A DNA stretch of 64,000 nt, taken from positions 25,152 to 89,151 of the forward strand of contig QCFE01000006.1 of assembly GCA_003278425.1 (NCBI GenBank), given 5' to 3'. The translations under genes and the position numbers were made by a program. Shown piece after piece: positions 57,897 through 64,000 of this stretch (within the stretch, counting starts at the first letter, position 1; every line of letters starts with the position of its first letter). The notes beneath the pieces were generated by a model. That model was given only the letters and a program-made list of their open reading frames with translations, did no database searches and had not been told where the DNA came from. This DNA is from Prochlorococcus sp. AG-363-B11. Lineage in GTDB: Bacteria > Cyanobacteriota > Cyanobacteriia > PCC-6307 > Cyanobiaceae.

Positions 57897-57970
57897 CGGG
57901 GCGTGGCGCAGTTTGGTAGCGCGGGTGCTTTGGGAGCACTAGGTCGCAGGTTCGAATCCTGTCGCCCCGA
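57897..57970 (+). tRNA. trnP: tRNA-Pro (anticodon UGG)
   Basis: This 74-base cloverleaf has acceptor arm CGGGGCG paired with CGCCCCG, discriminator A, D arm GCGCAGTTTGGTAGCGC, anticodon stem GTGCT/AGCAC with loop TTTGGGA containing TGG, and T arm GCAGGTTCGAATCCTGT. The region after it changes to small and broken genes. Confidence 0.95.
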
Positions 57971-57988
57971 CTAGGATTTCAGGGAATA

Positions 57989-58022
57989 GCCCTAACGTAG
58001 GGCACGCAAAAAGCACGTAAAA
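57989..58022 (+). repeat. Inverted repeat and imperfect tandem repeat next to tRNA-Pro
   Basis: GCCCTA and TAGGGC (57989-58003) form an inverted repeat with a 3-base loop. It overlaps a direct repeat of GCACGCAAAAA and GCACGTAAAA (58002-58022). Such short repeats beside a tRNA 3' end look like arm-type integrase sites, but no integrase or second att copy is seen. Confidence 0.35.
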
Positions 58023-58103
58023 GGTAATTAAGATCACCTGAAATAAAGGGATCTAACGGACTGCTGAAAAAGTTCTTAGGATGTTTCTACTTTTAAGTTC
58101 ACA

Positions 58104-58259
58104 GTGAAAAAAGTTCTTCCATTAGTTTTCGCGCTTTCAATTAGTGCTGCTCCTGCACTTGCTTGGGGATGGGGTGGAGAAGGCGATTGCCCGTTTTCTA
58201 TAGACAAGTCAAATCAAGAGACAAAAACTGAGAAAGTAGAAGAGTCAGAGAAGAAGTAG
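58104..58259 (+). CDS. Small secreted protein
   Basis: A 51-residue frame from GTG 58104 begins with a signal peptide (KKVLPLVFALSISAAPALA) and continues WGWGGEGDCPFSIDKSN, then an acidic and basic tail full of Glu and Lys. One Cys remains in the mature part. A very similar leader and WGWGG start are familiar from other Prochlorococcus small proteins. It is followed after three bases by the next gene. Confidence 0.65.
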   Translation: MKKVLPLVFALSISAAPALAWGWGGEGDCPFSIDKSNQETKTEKVEESEKK

Positions 58260-58262
58260 GTC

Positions 58263-58514
58263 TTGAAAATAAGAGAAGGCTGGTTAATTAACCCAAGCAG
58301 GGCATGGGCCATAAGGTTTTATCAAAACCCTCACCATCCTTTTCCGCATGTTTATATCCATCGCGGTTTTTGCAAAAACTTATTTCTGCATGGCATTACC
58401 CCAGACGTGGTGATTGTTGAAAGTAAAAATCTTCCTAGACCGGAAGCAATATCACTTTGGGATCAATTATTGAAGGAAGGTTGGAAGAAAAGTAAACCGT
58501 TATGGCTGTACTAA
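58263..58514 (+). CDS. Conserved hypothetical protein
   Basis: The 83-residue protein (TTG start) is soluble and rich in aromatic residues, with RAWAIRFYQNPHHPFPHVYI near residue 13 and PEAISLWDQLLKEGWKKSKP near 60. I recognise no family. It begins three bases after the small secreted protein gene, so the two are likely one transcript, with an AGAAGTAGG region as weak ribosome site. Confidence 0.6.
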   Translation: MKIREGWLINPSRAWAIRFYQNPHHPFPHVYIHRGFCKNLFLHGITPDVVIVESKNLPRPEAISLWDQLLKEGWKKSKPLWLY

Positions 58515-58570
58515 CGATTTCTGCCTGAAGACTTGAGCTAGCTCAGCCACTTAAAGTATGTTTTGTGAAA

Positions 58571-58729
58571 ATGATTGACTCAGGTAGCGCATGCGAGAGT
58601 ATGGGAGATTCATTAGAGAGTCATCACAGGAATTATCCTTATTCATCAAAGACGACTACTCACAATGCTTTTAAAAATGCAAGAGAAAGGTTGATAGCAG
58701 AAAATAGTGACCTAAAAAAGAATCTTTGA
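58571..58729 (+). CDS. Small hypothetical protein
   Basis: A 52-residue frame from ATG 58571 encodes MIDSGSACESMGDSLESHHR and ends ARERLIAENSDLKKNL. The second half is helical and charged. It follows the same direction as the two genes before it. No family is known to me and the start has no strong ribosome site. Confidence 0.4.
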   Translation: MIDSGSACESMGDSLESHHRNYPYSSKTTTHNAFKNARERLIAENSDLKKNL

Positions 58730-58751
58730 ATATTTTTTTTGCTATCAATAA

Positions 58752-59228
58752 TTAAAGTAATAGATATCTCTGTGCCAGAGGTAAAGATTCAGCTGGTTCA
58801 CAAGTTAAAAGTTCACCATTTGCAAAAACTTCATAAGTTTGAGGATCAACTTCTATTTTTGGCATTGCATTATTGAGTTTCATTGATTGTTTGGATATCT
58901 CTCTTGTGTTTTTCACAGCAGTATAAGATCGTTCTAATTTAAGTTTTTCTGGTACACCTGCGTTGATAGCAGATTCACTTAAGAAAGTGAGACAACTAGG
59001 GTTTATAGCTTTCCCAAATGCGGAAAACATTGGTCGGCCATGTACTGGTTGAGGTGTCGGTATTGAGGCATTAGCATCTCCCATTTGTGCCCATGCAATA
59101 GATCCCCCTTTAATTACTAAATCTGGTTTTATTCCGAAAAAACCTGGTTTCCAAAGTACTAAGTCAGCAAGTTTTCCAACTTCAACAGAACCAACATGAC
59201 TACTAATCCCATGCGCTATAGGTGCAAT
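58752..59228 (-). pseudogene. ureC: Urease alpha subunit remnant (C-terminal ~155 residues of UreC)
   Basis: The frame from about 59228 down to 58752 reads [60 protein letters not shown], then [20 protein letters not shown] and ends [10 protein letters not shown], which is the C-terminus of urease alpha. Upstream the match stops abruptly and the frame closes near 59256, so the nickel site, catalytic His residues and carbamylated Lys are all absent. An internal ATG at 59084 opens a 110-residue frame but is not a real start. No ureA, ureB or accessory genes are in the window. Confidence 0.93.
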
Positions 59229-59490
59229 AGGGCATGAAATTGATTTTGTAGACAGTCAGTGGCTTCCCTGACCATTACTCTTATACCCCTAAAACACCTT
59301 TTATTAACAAGAAGTGTCCATGCAGAGCCTAGAAAGGAACTTGCGTTAACCAAGGTTCTGTCTGATAGGTTTCATCATCCCTCCATCGTCACCACCATTG
59401 GCCATCCACTCCCTATATTTCCAAGCAAAAGTACGTAGCTAAAACCTGAGTACTAGTGCTTAGATTTCTTCTCAAAAACTAAATTCTGAC

Positions 59491-59889
59491 TCAAGGTAGC
59501 CAAGCGCTAGATGGTAAAGGATCATTATGGGAAGCTTCATTTGTCGCTTCATCCGATAACGAATCGCCTAAATCACAAGCTAGATCACAATGACTGAGTT
59601 CAGGGTTTGTTAGCCGATCAAGAATTCTTGCCATGTCAACTGCAGAGAGCTCTCCATCGGAGGTCCATTTAAGAGTTGTTTTACGTTGAGCAGGCTCCTT
59701 GGCAACTTTTTGAGGTGCCAATAAAAAATTGGCTTCAAGCTTATTCAGTTCTTTTTTTGCAGACCTCAAGTTTCTTGAGTACCTACAGACTCTTAAAGTG
59801 CAAGACTGGAAAAACCTCTTATCTTTATTAGAAAAACAAGTAATTGAGCCTCCTTTTGGGCTGATATAAATAGGTGTGATTTTTATCAT
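59491..59889 (-). CDS. Hypothetical protein, coupled to the upstream small gene
   Basis: I start this 132-residue protein at MIKITPIYISPKGGSITCFS because its ATG overlaps the stop of the upstream gene (ATGA). It has several Cys in the first half (TCFSNKDKRFFQSCTLRVCR), a basic middle and a C-terminal part with KWTSDGELSAVDMARILDRL and LSHCDLACDLGDSLSDEATN. The Cys could bind metal. No family recognised. Confidence 0.55.
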   Translation of the reverse strand: MIKITPIYISPKGGSITCFSNKDKRFFQSCTLRVCRYSRNLRSAKKELNKLEANFLLAPQKVAKEPAQRKTTLKWTSDGELSAVDMARILDRLTNPELSHCDLACDLGDSLSDEATNEASHNDPLPSSAWLP

Positions 59890-60047
59890 TCTTCCACCAC
59901 CTCTTGATAATAAGTGGTGACACATTCAGTGAAGCAATCAATATCTTCACCATCTAATGAGCATGCCGTAATGCAATTAAAATACAAATCTCTTGGATTT
60001 AATGGCTTGGGATTCGATGCTACTTTTTCAGCTTCTATACCTGACAT
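59886..60047 (-). CDS. Small Cys-containing hypothetical protein
   Basis: A 53-residue frame starts MSGIEAEKVASNPKPLNPRD behind a strong GAGGAGAA and contains LYFNCITACSLDGEDIDCFT then ECVTTYYQEVVEE. The four Cys in a CxxxC, then CxxxC spacing, suggest a twin CX3C helical hairpin, disulfide or metal bound. It overlaps the next gene by four bases. Confidence 0.6.
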   Translation of the reverse strand: MSGIEAEKVASNPKPLNPRDLYFNCITACSLDGEDIDCFTECVTTYYQEVVEE

Positions 60048-60284
60048 AATTTCTCCTCTTTAGAAGGTCAATATTCATAACATGGAATATTTATTTTTTA
60101 TTAAATATAAAGTACCTAAGAGTATCTACCTAAATTATTTTTAAATTCTAAATCATTTCAATCCCAAAAATAAAATGACTTCTTAACTGAGTCTATATCA
60201 ATCTTCTAGGAGAAATGTATAATATAATATATATATCCTACAAAAAGAGAGCAGGAGTAATTACCTATTAATAGCAGGAGTAAT

Positions 60285-60491
60285 TTAATAATTTATTCCA
60301 GTTTTATTTATACACCCTTTGCCTTGGTTGCACCCAAATTCACGAAGAGCATCCAGTTCAGCCATAACTAAATTTACTGTATTTAGCTCAGGCATCAAGC
60401 GATCTCTAAGAAAGTCATCTTTAATCAAACGAACCATAGCTTCAATATGAGTAATTTTACGTAGAACCGATTGTTGGGCTGACTTGGTCAT
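60285..60491 (-). CDS. Small hypothetical protein
   Basis: The 68-residue protein (MTKSAQQSVLRKITHIEAMV at the start) is helical with RLIKDDFLRDRLMPELNTVN then LVMAELDALREFGCNQGKGC. Two Cys lie near the end. It looks like a small regulator or adaptor seen in several picocyanobacteria, function unknown. Confidence 0.58.
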   Translation of the reverse strand: MTKSAQQSVLRKITHIEAMVRLIKDDFLRDRLMPELNTVNLVMAELDALREFGCNQGKGCINKTGINY

Positions 60492-60596
60492 TTTTCTAAT
60501 CCAATATTTATATTCTTTATAGACAGTTATTCTTAGTGATTAAAGATGGAATAGCCGCATTGAAGTAGTGTATTTTCCGTATTAGAAATAACTAAA

Positions 60597-60683
60597 ATGG
60601 ATTCAAATATACAGATTGAAAACCTACATAGTACTAATACTTTAGTAGAAACCGAGGTGTCATCCCAAAGAAAGATCAATTAG
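60597..60683 (+). CDS. Very short possible peptide
   Basis: A 28-residue frame from ATG 60597 (MDSNIQIENLHSTNTLVETE at the start) precedes the next small gene by 25 bases in the same direction. It is mentioned because of context only; no ribosome site is evident. Confidence 0.2.
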   Translation: MDSNIQIENLHSTNTLVETEVSSQRKIN

Positions 60684-60708
60684 AAAAGAGTATCCGAACA
60701 GGAGACTT

Positions 60709-60873
60709 ATGAAACTATCAAGTCCCTTCACTGTTCTTAGAAATGTGATCAGTGATATACGTCGAATGCATGACTTCTCATACAAACTTCCACCTGAAAC
60801 CCATGATGAGTTTTGGGAAAAGGAGTGTGCCGACCATCCAACTGCTTCTACTTGCAAAACCTACGAGGAATAA
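60709..60873 (+). CDS. Small conserved hypothetical protein
   Basis: A 54-residue frame from ATG 60709 sits behind GGAGA. It encodes MKLSSPFTVLRNVISDIRRM, then HDFSYKLPPETHDEFWEKEC and ends with a second Cys in the final nine residues. A basic helix is followed by an acidic, Cys-containing tail. The ribosome site and composition support it. The type is familiar from Prochlorococcus but unnamed. Confidence 0.6.
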   Translation: MKLSSPFTVLRNVISDIRRMHDFSYKLPPETHDEFWEKECADHPTASTCKTYEE

Positions 60874-61209
60874 ATCAATTTATGTGTTTTTTATCTCGAT
60901 AAATCGTTTATTTAATGATGGCGCAATTTTTAGATGGACGTTCCAGCAACATCTATGCCTACCTATAAAGGGGGGTGTATATATAATTAATTAAGATCAT
61001 TAGATCTATTCTGTTGGAACGTATTTGAAGGAAAAGATCAACATCTTCATTCGTGATCTAATTGCTGAGATATACCTTGTTGGAACGTATTTGGGAGATC
61101 AGTTATTACCCATCTTCGTGAAGATATAGAGTAGATCCACTGTCTCTCAATAGTCCCATTGGTATTTTCGAGATTCACATCCTTCAGAGTGATTGGTACT
61201 ACTGAGGAG
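60874..61209 (+). repeat. Gap with a 16-base direct repeat
   Basis: TGTTGGAACGTATTTG occurs at 61012-61027 and again at 61078-61093, exact copies 66 bases apart. A stop-free frame links both copies but has no proper start. Nothing else recognised in the 336 bases, apart from a G run at 60970. Confidence 0.55.
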
Positions 61210-61365
61210 TTGAACCTTTAGTATAAACGTCCAAAGCAAGTTCCACTTACATTTGGTGAGGGAGAAGAGGAACTTCTACGAGTATTAGATCACAAACTGG
61301 AGAAGGAGTTATACATCACAAGATCTGGTTGGGTCAAGCAGAAAATCAGAGAGGATTTCTTATGA
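61210..61365 (+). pseudogene. Ribbon-helix-helix-like small gene with an amber codon at position 4
   Basis: After GAGGAG a TTG start (61210) reads Asn, Leu and then TAG (61219). The same frame then runs open for 47 codons: KRPKQVPLTFGEGEEELLRV then ITRSGWVKQKIREDFL. The strand-helix-helix layout and ITRSGWVKQKIRE end match CopG/MetJ-type DNA-binding proteins. There is no other start codon after the TAG. The stop overlaps the start of the next ORF (ATGA), so the two were once coupled. Either the gene is dead or the true start is not canonical. Confidence 0.55.
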
Positions 61366-61523
61366 AGAAAGCAGTTTATATGGAAGAGATGACTTATCGA
61401 ATGATTGAGCATATTGCCAAAAAGAACAGCAAGACAGTATTAGATTTCCTGACTGCTTTTGCTTTACAGGAGTATCAAGAAATGGAAAAGAAACCACATC
61501 ACAGAATCTTGAAAAGACATTAG
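61362..61523 (+). CDS. Small ribbon-helix-helix-like protein
   Basis: I start at MKKAVYMEEMTYRMIEHIAK (53 residues), whose ATG overlaps the stop of the previous frame. The rest, KNSKTVLDFLTAFALQEYQE, has a second helix in the place expected of a ribbon-helix-helix protein. The pair of such genes in tandem recalls plasmid or toxin-antitoxin regulators. No toxin is adjacent. A longer TTG start at 61329 is less likely. Confidence 0.5.
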   Translation: MKKAVYMEEMTYRMIEHIAKKNSKTVLDFLTAFALQEYQEMEKKPHHRILKRH

Positions 61524-61559
61524 GAAATCGTAAGATGTCCTAGGACTGATGATTTTCAT

Positions 61560-63553
61560 GTGATTGATATTGCTTCCAAAAATATTTCGTCAACAAGTAG
61601 TCGTTACCGCCCAGAGATTGATGGTCTAAGAGCGTTTGCAGTAGTAACTGTCATCATCAATCACTTCAACAAAGATATCTTGCCTGGTGGATACCTTGGA
61701 GTTGATATCTTTTTTGTTATCTCAGGATTTGTCATAACATCATCTCTTTATCAAAGACCAAGTAAAAACTTCAAGGATTTCATCAGTGGATTTTATGAAC
61801 GGCGACTAAAACGGTTAGTTCCAGCACTTTCAGTTTTTGTTCTGATCACAAGTATTGCGATCTGCTTATTCAATCCTTATCCCATTAAATCTATCTTGAC
61901 TGGCGTAACATCTTTGTTCGGATTATCTAATATATACCTCCTCAAACAATCAACGGACTATTTTGCCCAATCAACAGAACTCAATGCATTCACACATACC
62001 TGGTCTCTAGGCGTTGAAGAACAGTTCTATATCATATTCCCCTTCATAATCTGGTTTTCTGGATTTGGACGCCAAACCAAAAATGGTGCTCGCAACCTAT
62101 TGCTAATAGTTGGGGCGTTAACTATTGCATCTTTGATTGGATTTCTCTATCTCTATCCAACTAACCAACCAGCAGCGTATTTCTTGATGCCATCAAGGTT
62201 CTGGGAAATGGCAGCAGGTTGTTTATTATTTACTGCATTTCTTCAGAAAGGAAAATCCATAGTGCAATTCCTTGAGAAAGTGCCGCCTCTACTTGTGCTT
62301 GCACTCATCATTGGAGTGATGTACCTGCCAATGTCGTGGGTACCAGCATCGACCATTACAGTGGTTTTCCTATCATTGGTCCTCATAGTTTGCTTAAAGA
62401 AGCGAACAACAGCATACAAGATTTTTACTAATCCCAAAGTCGTTTATATAGGTCTCATTTCTTATTCACTTTACCTATGGCATTGGGGTGTTCTGTCAAT
62501 CAGTCGTTGGACTATTGTATTCATTGGTGGTCAGTACCAATACAAGTTGCTCTGATGGTTGGTCTGGCGATTGCTTCTTATCGATGGATTGAAACCCCTT
62601 TACGAAAGGGCAAATGGTTTGGGAAACGATGGAAGACCCTATTAGCAGGAGGCAGTACTTTATTCACAACAGCAGGCATTTTGGTTGGTTTCCAAATTCC
62701 ATTCAATAGTATGAAGATATCGAGAGAGATTTTTAATTTCTCAAATGGAAGTCCCTCTCAAAAGGAACTGTTTACGAGAAGTTGGAATGATGAATCTAAT
62801 ACCGAGGAAATACGGCGATTCGTTTCATGCCACTACTCAAGATCTGTTACAGATTCTGACTTAGCAAGATGCATATCAACTAATAAAGGCGCAAGCGAGT
62901 ACCAAAACCAAAGTAGATATCTTATTGTAGGTGATTCTCATGCGATTAACTACGCATTCGGTTTTTAAAAAGCATTTCCTGGGAGTGTTTCATTGTTTAC
63001 GGTTGGAAATGAGTGTGGTTATCTACCAAGAGAAGAGGCGATTAAAAATACAATGATGAGGTGTGTAGATTATGTAGATATGGTAGATAAACTTGCCGAG
63101 TCGATGGGGAAAAATGATTTTCTTATCTTAGGCAATGATTGGCAAAGTACTTCAGTAAAGAAACGATCAAGAGATATTGAAGAGTCAATACGCAAACTAG
63201 CAAGTAAAGTTAACCAAAATGGCGCTATTTTTATTCTTTTGGACGACGTTCCAGACGTAGGAAATCCTATCAATTCCTTGAAAAAATGGTATAGACCTTT
63301 TGGTTCGAGGGAAATAAGCAAAGAAGAGGTGGATAGAGATCAAGTCAAACTTGATAATATTGGTAGTCGTCTTGCCCAGGATTTCAATAATGCATTTTAC
63401 TTGTCACTGAGGAACGAGTTGTGCAATCCCGAACTTTGCTCAGTTAAACTCAATGGTAAAATGATATATTTCAACCAAGGACATTTAACAGTTGAAGCGT
63501 CAGAATCACTTAGCGGCAAGATTCTAGAATTTATCAATAATATTTCGTTTTAA
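61560..63553 (+). pseudogene. O-acyltransferase with C-terminal SGNH domain, disrupted
   Basis: Three frames together make one ~660-residue protein of the OafA/YrhL-type acyltransferase plus SGNH family. The first part (from GTG 61560) has YRPEIDGLRAFAVVTVIINH, PGGYLGVDIFFVISGFVITS, FYERRLKRLVPAL and HTWSLGVEEQFYIIFPFIIW. A one-base loss near 62514-62520 moves the frame, after LYLWHWGVLSISRW, to ALMVGLAIASYRWIETPLRK. Then YLIVGDSHAINYAFGF ends in TAA (62966), after which the same frame continues to 63553 with NQGHLTVEASESL. Such proteins acetylate surface polysaccharide. Frameshift and stop make it non-functional unless there are sequencing errors. Confidence 0.88.
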
Positions 63554-63922
63554 TTAAAATATGGAGAGGAATATACTAATAACCTACAAAACTTTGAAAC
63601 CGACCTTGATATATCAATCAAATCAAAATTTTTCGCAGGTCAAACATCAGAGGTAGAGGTTTTATACCCCTACACTTTATCTGAGAAGAAGAGTCCATAT
63701 TTTCTAGATCTTGTTCCAGAGGATGAGACTTGTTGCTTCTTTGTTCCCCGATAGAAGGCATACTCGCCAATACCAAAAGTTCTAATATTTTTGATAGGCA
63801 TTTGACTACCTGTTCTTCTGAATAAATCCTTAGATTCATGCTAACCAAAGCAGAAAGTCATTCTTTTTAGTCTTTAAAAGCTAAATATCAAATTGAAAGA
63901 TATTACCTTTGTCTAATTAAGC
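63554..63922. other. Gap with a start-less plus-strand frame
   Basis: Directly after the acyltransferase stop the same frame stays open for 66 codons to TAG at 63752, with protein-like content such as FFAGQTSEVEVLYPYTLSEK, but with no start codon in good position. A minus-strand frame at 63618-63848 overlaps it. I treat this as possible gene debris. The rest shows nothing. Confidence 0.35.
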
Positions 63923-64000
63923 CTAAGAACATTCCTCTACTAGAGATCGAAGATATCTCTTCCTTTGCCCACTTGCTTCTATAGCAACATCAACAACATT
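63923..64000 (-). CDS. C-terminal end of an unknown protein, cut by the window edge
   Basis: On the minus strand the frame is open from the window edge to TAG at 63923 and reads VVDVAIEASGQRKRYLRSLV then EECS. Only 25 residues are visible, too few for a family call. A polysaccharide or nucleotide-sugar gene would fit the neighbouring acyltransferase, but this is a guess. Confidence 0.35.
   Translation of the reverse strand, partial: NVVDVAIEASGQRKRYLRSLVEECS

Noticed and set aside
57950..57970. Att site from duplication of the tRNA-Pro 3' end
   Set aside because: I found no second copy of this end within the window.
59350..59430. Minus-strand stretch reading TFAWKYREWMANGGDDGG
   Set aside because: Attractive content but no start codon and only about 30 codons; may be debris, not listed as a gene.
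63618..63848. Minus-strand open frame of 76 codons
   Set aside because: Overlaps a more protein-like plus-strand frame and has no ribosome site; neither is secure.

Overview
The window looks like a low-light-adapted Prochlorococcus, or a very close marine picocyanobacterium. The evidence is: AT-rich DNA with short intergenic gaps; an alpha-carboxysome operon with Form IA Rubisco; both light-dependent and dark-operative protochlorophyllide reductases; small photosystem genes (psaM, psbY); cyanobacterial NdhL; a ferrochelatase ending in a chlorophyll-binding-like helix; and many short picocyanobacterial proteins. Strain cannot be fixed from the sequence alone. TTG starts are common, often behind a good Shine-Dalgarno.

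Layout. Positions 1-14,300 hold housekeeping genes: the hemH 3' end, ilvB, a small secreted nuclease-fold protein, a laccase-fold protein, a Tab2-like RNA-binding protein, an S1-domain protein, a creatininase-family protein, the alkane pair ADO-AAR followed by accA and an SDR, trpF, an M50 membrane protease homologue whose catalytic HEXXH reads REXXH, and a lipoate ligase homologue. Positions 14,400-20,100 are a chlorophyll/photosystem block: psaM, a membrane protein, por, then chlL, chlB and chlN on the minus strand. Positions 20,700-30,100 are the carboxysome locus: csoS1D, rdgB (opposite strand), csoS1-cbbL-cbbS-csoS2-csoSCA-csoS4A-csoS4B-csoS1E-acRAF. Stem-loops after csoS1, cbbL and cbbS probably set the protein ratios. 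Positions 30,100-53,200 are core genes in mixed directions: RidA, gloB, hisG, an ABC exporter, a GNAT, two linked glycosyltransferase-type genes, dnaA, a GST, gor, a cation antiporter, pyrC, tRNA-Leu, ndhL, trpA, cyAbrB, a cytochrome c6-like protein, a group 2 sigma factor, hisIE, a PTPS, crtH, trmFO and psbY.

From tRNA-Lys (53.1 kb) to the end the window becomes accessory. Genes are short, gaps are long, and several genes are broken. An intergenic stretch at 55.5-55.7 kb appears to hold two structured RNAs on opposite strands. The plus-strand one carries the core motif I associate with the cyanobacterial sRNA Yfr1. The minus-strand one ends in a strong intrinsic terminator, and its predicted 5' end carries the exact 10-nt complement of that motif. 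Past tRNA-Pro (57.9 kb) there are small secreted or cytoplasmic proteins, a C-terminal relic of urease alpha subunit ureC, a coupled pair of Cys-rich small genes, two overlapping ribbon-helix-helix-like ORFs (the first with an amber codon at position 4), and an O-acyltransferase/SGNH gene disrupted by a 1-nt frameshift and an in-frame stop. This has the look of a decaying genomic island next to a tRNA. I see no transposase, integrase or CRISPR array.
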